Origin: JBHFEI01 sp041928815
GTDB lineage: Bacteria > Pseudomonadota > Alphaproteobacteria > Rhizobiales > Rhizobiaceae
Reading direction: 5' to 3'
DNA: 64,000 nucleotides
Assembly: GCF_041928815.1 (NCBI RefSeq)
Contig: NZ_JBHFEI010000003.1
Location: forward strand, 402,934-466,933
The notes below the pieces were generated by a model, which saw only the letters and a program-made list of their open reading frames with translations, ran no database searches and had not been told where the DNA came from. Both the position numbers and the translations under genes were made by a program. How positions within the stretch are numbered: position 1 is the stretch's first letter; each line of letters opens with the position of its first letter. Shown piece by piece: positions 11,601-19,082 of this stretch.

Positions 11601-12655
11601 CGGCGCAGGCGATGGCGCAGTCGGCAAGCGGGTCCGGCCGGCTCGATGCGGAGGGGCTGGTCCTGCGCGGGCTGAACAGCGGCGCGCTCGGCGCCGTGCT
11701 CTCCGCGGCCGACCGGATCGAGGGCGAAATCACGCCGGAGGCGATCGCCCCGGCGGTCTCCGGGGCGATCCTCTCGGGAGAGACGACGCTCGGCACGGTC
11801 GGCATTCCCTTCACCATCGCCGGCGGGACATTGCGGGCGCAGAATGTCACGGCGGCGGATCAGGCCGCGACGCTGCGCGGCGAAGTCGCCGTCGCGCTGC
11901 CGGAAAAGCGGATCGATGCGACGCTGCTCGTCACCCTCGCTCCGGGCGAGGAGGCGCTGGCCGGGGCGGAGCCGCAGGTGGAGATCGGTTATGCCGGTGA
12001 CCTCAAGGCACCGGGCGTGACGGTCGATGCGACGGAACTCGCCAATTTCCTTTCGCTGCGCGCCTATGAGCGCGAGCGCCGCCGCGTCGAGACGGTGCAG
12101 GCCAACGTGCTCGAAAAGCAGCGTCTTCGCCGCGAGGTGGCGCTGTTGAAATTCACGACGGAAACGCGCGAGGCCGAGCGGGTCCGCGCGCTCGAGGAGC
12201 AACGCCGGCGGGAACTGGCGGCGGAAGAACTGAAGCGCCAGCAGGCCGAGGCACGCGAGGCCGCCGAACGCGCGGAAGCCGAGAGGCTGCGCCTGGAGGC
12301 GGAGGAAAACGCCCGCAAGGCGGCGGCGGAGGCCGCGCGTCAGGACGCCGAGCGCAAGGCGGCCGAGGCGCGACAGGCCGCGGAAGCGCGCCGCGCCGAG
12401 GAGGATGCCCGCCGCCGGGCCGTGGAGGAGGAACGGGCGCGACGGCAGTCGGAGACCGGCGCGCAGCCCGGCGAGACCGCGGTTCCGCGCCGGCAGATGC
12501 CCGTCACCCCAAGCGAGGAGGTCGAGCGGGGCAGCGCGCTGTCTCCGCCGCAGGATCGCGGCAATGCGGTGACGCCTCCCTTCCGGCTCGATACGCTCCC
12601 GGATGCGACCAACGGCGCGGCGCCGTCCCTGCCGGGCGTCGAACTTTCACCCTGA
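8693..12655 (+). CDS. AsmA-family large envelope protein
   Basis: Predicted inner-membrane-anchored periplasmic protein of 1320 aa. It starts at GTG 8693 with a single N-terminal membrane helix (LARILVSIGGLLVVALFAALIAPFFVDW) followed directly by the AsmA signature (IMGKPVKVHGSVDARLIPFPSVTLNDVRVG). A long, mainly beta-strand body runs to about residue 1115. The C-terminus differs from the textbook family: residues about 1123-1256 form an Arg/Glu/Ala-rich coiled coil, followed by a proline-rich tail. AsmA/TamB-like proteins are thought to act as bridge-like lipid conduits between membranes; the exact cargo here is unknown. A 1199-codon open frame on the opposite strand is a compositional shadow. 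Confidence 0.88.
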   Translation: MLARILVSIGGLLVVALFAALIAPFFVDWTSFRLDFEREATRIMGKPVKVHGSVDARLIPFPSVTLNDVRVGAAEDGQPLIEVAHFSMDAELAPFLSGEALIFDMRLEQPKARIRLLPDGTLDWARGSRASIPAKTVVLENVSITDGSIDFIDEQTGRTRSVDGLNAELSARSLAGPWRIDGRAALDGEAGSFLFNSGEPDDKGVIGLKARLTPDKRPFGVELEGELKIVELKPLYQGTFVLSETRMPGEATEVGGDQPRAPRVTGKFELTNERIRVPEYRVEVGPVADPYVVTGEATLDTGQNPEFLLTADGQQIDVSRIGTTMGEAGKTGRDPSVSIRQRLAAMMAMAADIPIPQVPGRARLRLPAIVVGDTTVRDVTLDLRPDGAGWLIDNAVALFPGRTQIEAKGRLNLKGQRAFRGDLLVASNQPSGLAAWLAGSVDPAIRKLRTAGFSATVNLTDRLQQFERLEIAAGPATLTGRIERQSYDDQQPSLSMQLKGNRIDLEALQALTGLVAGDASTETVLSHAIAADISADVFTAFGEEARDVQAVLTLKNGQLQAERVSIGDLAGAKLAVSGRMSGTLQAPVVSAKMKLAAGDLGGFFDMLQRHASPHPMLARLAASGHHFADTTLDVTLAAGGKETGSAVTLGIMGMANGSRIAAQYSAPDIARALSLDGITVEATLENPSATVLLGQAGFDPLPFETEANGILSVRLQSTDGTKASGNLSLTTEGSSLAINGDVDLASSTFLDGKTTLTLQSRDLEPYLIVEGIGFPGMGAGLPVSVKASLETTPEQIAIAGLEGRADGNGFSGAVSIRRGEKTGAATGTLTLDTVDLAWIAEAMLGSVEDPSTGALATAPVGTPLFAGVDATLDLKAARVLTGITSSITDFTGKLLWRGDQAEIADAAGAMFGGKVAGRLLIGNGNGSGFIQSRLDITGGDLARTGLVHGGVPVASGTFNLALALEASGATAQAMAQSASGSGRLDAEGLVLRGLNSGALGAVLSAADRIEGEITPEAIAPAVSGAILSGETTLGTVGIPFTIAGGTLRAQNVTAADQAATLRGEVAVALPEKRIDATLLVTLAPGEEALAGAEPQVEIGYAGDLKAPGVTVDATELANFLSLRAYERERRRVETVQANVLEKQRLRREVALLKFTTETREAERVRALEEQRRRELAAEELKRQQAEAREAAERAEAERLRLEAEENARKAAAEAARQDAERKAAEARQAAEARRAEEDARRRAVEEERARRQSETGAQPGETAVPRRQMPVTPSEEVERGSALSPPQDRGNAVTPPFRLDTLPDATNGAAPSLPGVELSP

Positions 12656-12734
12656 GAGCACGATCCGACAGGATTGAAGCAAGACGCGGCGAGGGCGGGC
12701 GTCACGAGGAGGGCGTTCAGAGCGCCATAGTCAT

Positions 12735-12983
12735 TCAATTCGATCGAACGTGGCCTATGTCCGGCTTCCTCCCCGCCTCGCCTCTCAGAGCATCGAGGAC
12801 ATGAAGGCGCAGCGCCGACGAGAGGTTGGCACCGGCCGCGCGCTTGTCGTCGACCTCGGCGATCAGGCGGGCGAGCGGCATGGCGCGTTCCGCGGCAAGG
12901 CGGCGCAGCTCGCTCCAGAACGCTTCCTCAAGCGAAATGCTGGTGCGGTGGCCGTGAAGCGTGGCGGAATGTTTGCGGATCAT
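12735..12983 (-). CDS. ribbon-helix-helix domain protein
   Basis: Small basic protein of 82 aa. The chosen ATG at 12983 gives MIRKHSATLHGHRTSISLEEAFWSELRRLAAER, matching a rhizobial ribbon-helix-helix family in which a short beta strand (RTSISLEE) is followed by two helices. Such folds dimerise to bind DNA, but these chromosomal single-domain versions have no established target. The frame is open further up to 13070, but that part overlaps the end of the DUF4169 gene and is Pro/Arg-rich without family similarity. It is the last gene of a minus-strand group with DUF4169 and sspB. Confidence 0.8.
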   Translation of the reverse strand: MIRKHSATLHGHRTSISLEEAFWSELRRLAAERAMPLARLIAEVDDKRAAGANLSSALRLHVLDALRGEAGRKPDIGHVRSN

Positions 12984-13035
12984 CGGCAAACGTCCATCGT
13001 CGCCCGCGATGACGGAGGGCGCGAAAGGCGGAGGA

Positions 13036-13224
13036 TCACGTTTCCGGCGTATCGAGGCGGCCTGCGGCATGGGCCGCCTCGGCCTTGTCGTTCAACGCCT
13101 TCGTCAACCTCTTCTCGGCCTTGGTACGGCCATGGGTGATGCGGTTCTGCTCCGCCTGCTTTTCGCGCGCGTCGCGGGCCTTGGACTTGCGCACCTGGCG
13201 GAGGTTGACGATCTCTGCGGTCAT
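13036..13224 (-). CDS. DUF4169 family protein
   Basis: 62-residue, highly charged, helical protein beginning TAEIVNLRQVRKSKARDAREKQAEQNR, the signature of DUF4169. Function is unknown. It lies 12 bp downstream of sspB and upstream of the ribbon-helix-helix gene on the same strand, an arrangement I recognise as common in Rhizobiales, so the three are probably cotranscribed. Nothing in the sequence suggests membrane association or catalysis. Confidence 0.82.
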   Translation of the reverse strand: MTAEIVNLRQVRKSKARDAREKQAEQNRITHGRTKAEKRLTKALNDKAEAAHAAGRLDTPET

Positions 13225-13236
13225 CGCCGGGCCCGA

Positions 13237-13755
13237 TCAGTTCTTCTTGCGGAAAGCGTCCAGCGACACCACGGAGCCGCCTTCCTTCTTCGGCTCGGCA
13301 TCGGCATCGCGGTCGTCCGAGCCGGCATCGAGCTTTTCCGGCGCCGTGGCCGGATAGGCGGTGATTTCCGCGCTGGTCTCGTCCTCGCCCTCGATCGCCG
13401 CCACGTCGAATTCCAGCTCGAAATTGACAGCGGGGTCGTAGAAGCCGCGAATCGCGTTGAAGGGGATGACGAGGCGCTCCGGCGTGTCGGAGAAGGAGAG
13501 GCCGATCTCGAACTGGCTTTCCGTTACCTTCAGGTCCCAGAACTGGTGCTGGATGACGATCGTCATCTGCTCGGCATACTTGGCCTTCAGGTGCTGGGAG
13601 ATGCGCACGCCGGGCGCCCCGGTGAGGAAGGTGATGAAGAAGTGATGTTCGCCGGGCAGGTGCCCGGTCGCGGCTACCTCGGAGAGGACCTTGCGGATGA
13701 CGCCGCGCAGGGCATCCTGCGCCAGAATGTCGTAGCGGATATGGTCCTGAGCCAT
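13237..13755 (-). CDS. sspB: SspB-family ClpXP adaptor (stringent starvation protein B, alpha type)
   Basis: Adaptor that tethers proteins carrying the tmRNA-encoded tag to the ClpXP protease. 172 aa. The N-terminal dimerisation/substrate-binding domain (about residues 1-120; IRYDILAQDALRGVIRKVL, LPGEHHFFITFLT, VIQHQFWDLKV) is followed by an acidic linker and ends in GGSVVSLDAFRKKN, the short ClpX-binding XB-type tail. The ssrA gene that encodes the tag lies about 100 bp upstream on the same strand, so the tag and its delivery factor are neighbours. It heads the sspB-DUF4169-RHH group. Confidence 0.9.
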   Translation of the reverse strand: MAQDHIRYDILAQDALRGVIRKVLSEVAATGHLPGEHHFFITFLTGAPGVRISQHLKAKYAEQMTIVIQHQFWDLKVTESQFEIGLSFSDTPERLVIPFNAIRGFYDPAVNFELEFDVAAIEGEDETSAEITAYPATAPEKLDAGSDDRDADAEPKKEGGSVVSLDAFRKKN

Positions 13756-13865
13756 GGTGTCCCCGTCTTCTTCGAACTCAACGCTTTCCTCTCTTATGCC
13801 ACCGCGCCTTCGGCGAGGAAAGCCCGATCCGATCGAATTGTATGAAGTGCTTACGGGGAGGGCAA

Positions 13866-14190
13866 GGTGGAGGTTTCTGTTGCCAGGTACCTCCGAACCC
13901 CGCCTTACGGTGCTACCCGCAAGGGCTTGATTTGAAGTGTCGCACCGCGGTTAGGCAGCGAGACGTGCTTCAGCATAGTTGTCGTTGGCAACTATAATTT
14001 TAGCCCGATAACGGCGGTACAATGCCGAGCAAAAAATCGATCTTTACGCCCTTGTCGATCCTATTTCGCCCCCAGCAAAAACAGGCCGGATCAGGCCCGC
14101 CTGCTTTTGGTGGAGGCGCCGGGTACCGCCCCCGGGTCCAATGGGTTTATTGCATCGTCCGTTTATTGCCATAGCCGCCGAAGCGGCGTT
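13866..14190 (-). ncRNA. ssrA: permuted two-piece tmRNA (ssrA)
   Basis: Transfer-messenger RNA in the circularly permuted form of alphaproteobacteria, read on the minus strand. The acceptor piece comes first (about 14190 to 14108) and ends in an encoded CCA. Its 3' strand CGCCTCC plus discriminator A pairs with GGGGGCG at 14073-14067, the 5' end of the coding piece. That pairing contains the G3-U70 wobble that marks a substrate for alanyl-tRNA synthetase. The T arm is a 5-bp CCGGG/CCCGG stem with a 7-nt loop. The coding piece carries the tag frame at 13989-13951, giving ANDNYAEARLAA then TAA, and closes with a GGAGGT/ACCTCC hairpin near 13868-13893. The outer ends and the processing sites of the intervening segment (14074-14107) are estimates. 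Confidence 0.93.
13951..13989 (-). other. tmRNA proteolysis tag reading frame
   Basis: Thirteen codons inside ssrA, from the alanine resume codon GCC to TAA, encode ANDNYAEARLAA. With the alanine carried by tmRNA itself the appended tag is AANDNYAEARLAA. The Leu-Ala-Ala end is the ClpX recognition signal; the Ala-Asn-Asp-Asn start is the part read by SspB adaptors. Confidence 0.93.
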
Positions 14191-14322
14191 CCCCATATAG
14201 GCGTTTCGTCCGCCGGAGAAAAGGGGTGCCGCGACGATCTTCTCGCATCCCTTGACAGCGTGCCGGCCTGCGGGGAAGCTCGCCTCCAAGGGCAGGCGCC
14301 CGGGGACCAAGGGAGGTTGACC

Positions 14323-14634
14323 ATGAGCCAGGACTATTTCGCCGACGTGAAGACCTATGACGCCGCGGCCGACGAGGCGGTGGTGAAGAAGATCGTCCGG
14401 CACCTGGGGATCGCGCTGCGCAACCGGGACTCCTCGCTCGTCTCCGCATCCGACCAGACCGAACTCGACCGGGTCAAGGAGAAATGGTGCGGCAAGAAGC
14501 TCGGTGTAACCGGGCCGGAGGCCGATGCCGCCGTGGCGGCGGTGGCGAAGCAGATGGCGGGCGACCGCTCGAAATCGCGCGTGACCTTCTACTACCTGGT
14601 CGCCAAGCATCTCGGCAAGCTCGAGACGCTGTAG
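14323..14634 (+). CDS. DUF2853 family protein
   Basis: Small soluble helical protein of 103 aa, [20 protein letters not shown] to KHLGKLETL, which I recognise as DUF2853; members have a compact all-helical fold and no known function. The ATG at 14323 is preceded by GGGAGG at good spacing, which rules out the longer frame that opens at 14107 inside ssrA. A TTGACA at 14252 could be a -35 box, but I see no convincing -10. It diverges from ssrA. Confidence 0.82.
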   Translation: MSQDYFADVKTYDAAADEAVVKKIVRHLGIALRNRDSSLVSASDQTELDRVKEKWCGKKLGVTGPEADAAVAAVAKQMAGDRSKSRVTFYYLVAKHLGKLETL

Positions 14635-14854
14635 GCGCCTTAAGGTTCATTCCGGACCGGACGGCTCTCCGATCTCCGGTTGTCGCTTGCCTGTCCGGGA
14701 TGGCGGGATTCCACCTCGTCCCGGACGACCTTCGAACGGACGAAGGGCCGTTCCGCGTCGCGGCACGGTGGATAACCTCTCCGGCGGCGATTTGCCTTGG
14801 GCCTGCGCCGCGCTAGTGTCTGTCGCAGAACATCAGGGAGCGGGCTTTCGACCG

Positions 14855-15649
14855 ATGCGGCAATATCTCGACCTTCTCGGCCATGTGATGGCCAACGGCA
14901 CCGATCGCGGCGACCGCACCGGGACGGGCACGCGCTCGGTTTTCGGCCATCAGATGCGCTTCGACCTTTCGGCAGGTTTCCCGTTGCTGACGACGAAGAA
15001 GCTGCATCTGCGCTCGATCATCCACGAATTGCTCTGGTTCCTCAGCGGCGACACCAACATCCGCTACCTGCACGAGAACAAGGTGACGATCTGGGACGAA
15101 TGGGCCGACGCGAACGGCGATCTCGGCCCGGTCTACGGCTACCAGTGGCGCTCCTGGCCGACCCATGACGGACGCCATCTCGACCAGATCTCCGCCGTCG
15201 TCGAGGCGATCCGCACGACGCCGACCTCGCGGCGGCTGATCGTCTCGGCCTGGAATCCTGCGCTCATCGACGACATGGCCTTGCCGCCCTGCCACTGCCT
15301 GTTCCAGTTCTACGTGGCGGACGGAAAACTGTCCTGCCAGCTCTACCAGCGCTCGGGCGACATCTTCCTCGGCGTGCCCTTCAACATCGCCTCCTATGCG
15401 CTTCTCGTGATGATGGTGGCGCAGGTGACGGACCTCGAGCCGGGCGACTTCATCCTGACGCTCGGCGACGCGCACATCTACCACAACCATTTCGACCAAG
15501 CCCGCCTGCAACTGACGCGCACGCCCGGACCGCTGCCGCGGATGCGGCTCAACCCGTCGGTGCGCGATCTCCTCGCCTTCCGCTACGAGGATTTCGAGCT
15601 CGTCGGCTACCAGGCGGAGGCGACGATCCGCGCGCCGATCGCGGTCTGA
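14855..15649 (+). CDS. thyA: thymidylate synthase
   Basis: Methylates dUMP to dTMP using methylenetetrahydrofolate. 264 aa, the same length as E. coli ThyA. The start [15 protein letters not shown] is the family N-terminus. The catalytic cysteine is C146 in [12 protein letters not shown], and [19 protein letters not shown] and GDAHIYHNH follow as expected. The frame is open upstream to 14687 but without similarity. dfrA follows after 9 bp, so dTMP synthesis and recycling of the dihydrofolate it makes are coupled in one operon. Confidence 0.96.
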   Translation: MRQYLDLLGHVMANGTDRGDRTGTGTRSVFGHQMRFDLSAGFPLLTTKKLHLRSIIHELLWFLSGDTNIRYLHENKVTIWDEWADANGDLGPVYGYQWRSWPTHDGRHLDQISAVVEAIRTTPTSRRLIVSAWNPALIDDMALPPCHCLFQFYVADGKLSCQLYQRSGDIFLGVPFNIASYALLVMMVAQVTDLEPGDFILTLGDAHIYHNHFDQARLQLTRTPGPLPRMRLNPSVRDLLAFRYEDFELVGYQAEATIRAPIAV

Positions 15650-15658
15650 GGACGCGTG

Positions 15659-16165
15659 ATGACCGGCATCGTCCTCGTCGTCGCCATGACGGAAAACCGT
15701 GTGATCGGCAGGGACGGCGGCTTGCCGTTCCGCCTGCCCTCCGACCTCAGGCGCTTCAAGCAGCTGACGCTCGGCAAGCCGGTCGTCATGGGGCGAAAGA
15801 CATGGACCTCGATCGGCCGGCCCTTGCCGGGACGCGAGAACATCGTCGTCACGCGCGATCCGGATTTCGTCGCCGAGGGCGCGAGAGTGGTGGCCTCCGT
15901 CGAGGCGGCGCTCGCCGCGGCCCGCGCCATCGCGGATCAAACGGGCGAGGCGGAGATTGCCGTGATCGGCGGCGGGGAGATCTACCGGCAGACGATCGGC
16001 CGTGCGGACCGGATCGAGGCGACGGAGGTCGACGCCGTGATCGAGGGCGACACCGTCTTCCCCGCGATCGACCCTGACGTCTTCGAAAGGATTGCCGAAG
16101 GAGCGTGGTTTCGGGGCGAGAAAGACAGCCATTCGATGCGTTTCGTCACCTGGCGCCGCCGCTAG
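15659..16165 (+). CDS. folA: dihydrofolate reductase
   Basis: NADPH-dependent reduction of dihydrofolate to tetrahydrofolate, the partner step to thymidylate synthase. 168 aa. MTGIVLVVAMTENRVIGRDGGLPFRLPSDLRRFKQLT contains the substrate-binding acidic residue (D29); VVMGRKTWTSIGRPLPGR and AVIGGGEIYRQ are the cofactor-binding motifs. A GTG directly before the ATG (15656) is an alternative start. It lies 9 bp after thyA. Confidence 0.94.
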   Translation: MTGIVLVVAMTENRVIGRDGGLPFRLPSDLRRFKQLTLGKPVVMGRKTWTSIGRPLPGRENIVVTRDPDFVAEGARVVASVEAALAAARAIADQTGEAEIAVIGGGEIYRQTIGRADRIEATEVDAVIEGDTVFPAIDPDVFERIAEGAWFRGEKDSHSMRFVTWRRR

Positions 16166-16229
16166 CGCAGCCCGGCGGGGGCGCACGGAACTATTTTGCC
16201 GCATTTCACGGTAAGCTGTGTCCTTCGCG

Positions 16230-16258
16230 TTGAAAGCCTTAAGAGGGATACCTATAAC
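16230..16258 (+). promoter_or_regulatory. predicted housekeeping promoter of hflKC
   Basis: TTGAAA at 16230-16235 and TATAAC at 16253-16258 are separated by exactly 17 bp in the gap after folA and 76 bp before the hflK start. This is a good match to a sigma-70-type promoter and implies that hflK-hflC is not simply read through from thyA-folA. Confidence 0.55.
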
Positions 16259-16334
16259 GGGTGCGCATGGGCGGTGCGGCGGCCGGAGACGGCCTTGCCC
16301 TGCGCCCTGACCGGTTTGACACGAAGAGGTATGG

Positions 16335-17459
16335 ATGCCCTGGAGCAATCAGAATGGCGGCGGCGGCCCTTGGGGCGGCGGCGGCGGAGGCGGCGGCGGG
16401 CCGAAGCCCGGACCCTGGGGACAGGGACCGAACCGGCCGCGCGGCGGCGGGGGCGGACGCAATGGCGGCCCGCCGGATCTCGAGGACATCTTCCGTCGCG
16501 GGCAGGACCAGCTGAAAAACGTGGTTCCGGGCGGCATCAACGGTGGCGTCTTCGTCATCATCGGCCTGATCGTCATCGGCTTCCTCCTGATGAATTCCAT
16601 CTACACGGTGCAGCCGGATGAGCGCGGCGTGGAGATGCGCTTCGGCAAGCCGAAGGAAGAGATTTCCATGCCGGGCCTGCACTTCCATTTCTGGCCCTTC
16701 GAGACGGTCGAGATCGTCAAGGTGACCGAGCAGCAGCTCAACATCGGCGGCCGGGCAAACAGCAGCCAGGCGGGTGCCGGCCTGATGCTGTCGGGCGACC
16801 AGAACATCGTCAACGTGCAGTTCTCGGTCCTCTTCTCCGTGACCGACCCGAAATCCTATCTCTTCAACGTCGAGGAGCCGGCCAACACGCTGCAGCAGGT
16901 GTCGGAAAGCGCCATGCGCGAGGTCGTCGGCCGCCGTCCGGCGCAGGACATCTTCCGCGACAACCGCCAGGCGATCGCCGCCGACGTCAAGAGCACGATC
17001 CAGGCGACGATGGACGCCTACGGCGCCGGCATTTCCGTGAATACCGTCGCGATCGAGGATGCGGCGCCGCCGCGCGAGGTTGCCGACGCCTTCGACGAGG
17101 TGCAGCGCGCCGAGCAGGACGAGGACCGCTTCGTCGAGGAGGCCAACCAGTACGCGAACCAGGTGCTCGGCCGGGCCCGCGGTCAGGCCGCGCAGAACCG
17201 CGAAGAGGCCGCCGCCTACAAGGACCGCGTCGTCAAGGAGGCGCAAGGTGAGGCTCAGCGCTTCGTCTCCGTCTATCAGGAATATGAGAAGGCGCCTGAC
17301 GTCACCCGCCGCCGCCTCTACATCGAGACCATGCAGGACGTGCTCGGCCGCTCGAAGAAGATCATTCTCGACGACCGCAACGGCCAGGGCGTGCTGCCCT
17401 ACCTGCCGCTGAACGAGATCGCCCGGCCGCAGCCGGCCCAGACGGGAGGAGCGCAGTGA
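16335..17459 (+). CDS. hflK: FtsH protease modulator HflK
   Basis: SPFH/band-7 membrane protein that with HflC forms a large cage around the FtsH protease and modulates membrane-protein turnover. 374 aa. Residues 1-48 are a glycine/proline-rich cytoplasmic tail, a single membrane helix follows at about 69-89 (GGVFVIIGLIVIGFLLMNSIY), then the SPFH domain (QPDERGVEMRFGKP) and a long helical region (about 265-335). Its TGA overlaps the hflC ATG by one base, so the subunits are coupled. Another ATG lies 4 bp upstream in a different frame. Confidence 0.95.
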   Translation: MPWSNQNGGGGPWGGGGGGGGGPKPGPWGQGPNRPRGGGGGRNGGPPDLEDIFRRGQDQLKNVVPGGINGGVFVIIGLIVIGFLLMNSIYTVQPDERGVEMRFGKPKEEISMPGLHFHFWPFETVEIVKVTEQQLNIGGRANSSQAGAGLMLSGDQNIVNVQFSVLFSVTDPKSYLFNVEEPANTLQQVSESAMREVVGRRPAQDIFRDNRQAIAADVKSTIQATMDAYGAGISVNTVAIEDAAPPREVADAFDEVQRAEQDEDRFVEEANQYANQVLGRARGQAAQNREEAAAYKDRVVKEAQGEAQRFVSVYQEYEKAPDVTRRRLYIETMQDVLGRSKKIILDDRNGQGVLPYLPLNEIARPQPAQTGGAQ

Positions 17460-18379
17460 TGGGCAATCGCGTTCCCGCCATCCTGATCGCGCTCGCGGTC
17501 ATCCTCATCGGCATCTACTCGTCGGTATTCGTCGTCAACGAGCGCCAGCAGGCGATCGTCGTGCGCTTCGGTCAGATCCGCGACGTCAAGACGGAGCCCG
17601 GCCTCTACTTCAAGCTCCCCTTCGCCTTCATGGACGCCGACCGCGTGCAATATGTCGAGGACCAGGCGCTCCGCTTCGACCTCGACAATATCCGCGTGCA
17701 GGTCTCGGGCGGCAAGTTCTACGAGGTCGATGCCTTCGTGGTCTATCGCATCGCCGATCCGCGCCGGTTCCGCGAAACCGTTTCGGGCGACCGAGAGGCG
17801 GCCGTCTCCCGTCTGCGCACCCGTCTCGATGCGTCGCTGCGCCGTGTCTACGGCCTGAGAGGCTTCGAATCGGCGCTCTCCGACGAGCGTGCGTCGATGA
17901 TGCGCGAGGTACGGTCGGACCTGACGCCGGATGCCGAATCGCTTGGCCTGTCGATCACGGACGTGCGGATCCGCCGGACCGATTTGACGCAGGAAGTCTC
18001 GCAGCAGACCTTCGAGCGCATGAAGGCCGAACGCCTGGCCGAGGCGGAACTGATCCGCGCCCGCGGCAACGAGGAAAGCCAGCGCCGTCGCGCCATCGCC
18101 GATCGCCAGGTCGTCGAGATCGTCGCGGAAGCGCAGCGCGATTCGGAAATCCTGCGCGGTGAGGGCGAGGCGGAGCGGACCGGCATCTTCGCCGGGGCCT
18201 TTGCCCGCGACCCCGGCTTCTTCGAGTTCTACCGCTCGATGAATGCCTACCAGCGGGCGATCGGCAGCCCCGACACGACGCTGGTGCTTTCGCCGGACTC
18301 CGAGTTCTTCCGCTATTTCAACGATGCGACCGGCGCGAAGCCGCCGGCCGCGACGCAGACACCGCCGGCGGCGAACTGA
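17459..18379 (+). CDS. hflC: FtsH protease modulator HflC
   Basis: Partner of HflK in the HflKC-FtsH complex. 306 aa, single N-terminal membrane helix (residues 3-22, NRVPAILIALAVILIGIYSS) followed by the SPFH domain (VVNERQQAIVVRFGQIRDVK), a charged helical stretch rich in R/E/A near 195-240 and the conserved FEFYRSMNAYQRAIG end. The ATG at 17459 shares its A with the hflK stop codon (TGATG); a GTG at 17456 is less likely. An intrinsic-type hairpin follows at 18423. Confidence 0.95.
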   Translation: MGNRVPAILIALAVILIGIYSSVFVVNERQQAIVVRFGQIRDVKTEPGLYFKLPFAFMDADRVQYVEDQALRFDLDNIRVQVSGGKFYEVDAFVVYRIADPRRFRETVSGDREAAVSRLRTRLDASLRRVYGLRGFESALSDERASMMREVRSDLTPDAESLGLSITDVRIRRTDLTQEVSQQTFERMKAERLAEAELIRARGNEESQRRRAIADRQVVEIVAEAQRDSEILRGEGEAERTGIFAGAFARDPGFFEFYRSMNAYQRAIGSPDTTLVLSPDSEFFRYFNDATGAKPPAATQTPPAAN

Positions 18380-18422
18380 CACCGCCCCCGCCGGGCGGCC
18401 GGTGCCGGCAGGACACAATCGG

Positions 18423-18448
18423 AAAGGGGCTGGCTTGCCGGCCCCTTT
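18423..18448 (+). terminator. hairpin terminator after hflC
   Basis: AAAGGGGC pairs with GCCCCTTT over 8 bp, with a further GGC/GCC above a one-base mismatch and a 2-nt loop. It lies 44 bp after the hflC stop and before the ACT-domain gene. The T run is short (TTTC). Confidence 0.6.
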
Positions 18449-18538
18449 CGCGCGACCGGCGACGTGACCGTACTCGGCCCGTCGCCGCATGCGGTCGCCG
18501 GCGCGCTGTGCCGGCGGTGGATCGAAAGGTGATCGGGA

Positions 18539-18925
18539 ATGGCGAAGAAACTGAACATACGGCTGGTCGAAGCGGAATATGCGATCACGCGGCTGAACGT
18601 CGGCACCCCGCTTCCGTCCTGGCTGCCGGGGCCGGGGTTCTGGGCCGTCTCGTCGTCCCGCGAGGAAATGACGCTGGTCTGCCGGGCGGCGCGCGTGCCG
18701 TCCGCGGTCCAGTCCTCGCTCGGCTGGCGCTGCCTGCGGATCGAGGAGCATTTCGCCTTCGACATTCCGGGCGTTCTTTCCGCCGTGCTCGAACCCTTGT
18801 CGAAGGCCGGCGTCGGCGTGTTCGCCACCTCCACCTTCAGCACCGACTACGTGTTCATCCTTGGCTCGGACCTCGACAGGGCGCTCGCCGCGCTCGGCGA
18901 GGCCGGTCACACGGTGACGTCCTGA
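18539..18925 (+). CDS. ACT-domain protein (CASTOR-like amino-acid sensor fold)
   Basis: 128-aa soluble protein. VEAEYAITRLNVG opens a first ACT-like unit; IEEHFAFDIPGVLSAVLEPLSKAGVGVFATSTFSTDYVFI is a clear second ACT unit of the ACT_7 type. These domains bind small ligands, usually amino acids, and here there is no fused enzyme. In many related genomes I expect a DUF2065 gene between hflC and degP; here this gene takes the position. Ligand and partner are unknown. Confidence 0.75.
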   Translation: MAKKLNIRLVEAEYAITRLNVGTPLPSWLPGPGFWAVSSSREEMTLVCRAARVPSAVQSSLGWRCLRIEEHFAFDIPGVLSAVLEPLSKAGVGVFATSTFSTDYVFILGSDLDRALAALGEAGHTVTS

Positions 18926-19082
18926 GGCGCTCCGTCAGGGACCCTCATGAAATCGTGTCTGGACGCTTGCCGATTCCGCCTTATCCTCTCCGGCGAGACC
19001 GTCCGGCCTGTCGCATGATGCGGCCGGCCGGGACGAACGGACGGGCGGCAGACGGCCGCGCCGCGACATCGAAAGGACCTCC

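Noticed and set aside
8603..12202. 1199-codon open frame on the minus strand
   Set aside because: Arg/Asp/Gly-rich low-complexity translation without motifs, lying opposite the AsmA-family gene.
14107..14322. Longer start of the DUF2853 gene within ssrA
   Set aside because: The region is the tmRNA acceptor piece; the ATG at 14323 has a good ribosome-binding site.
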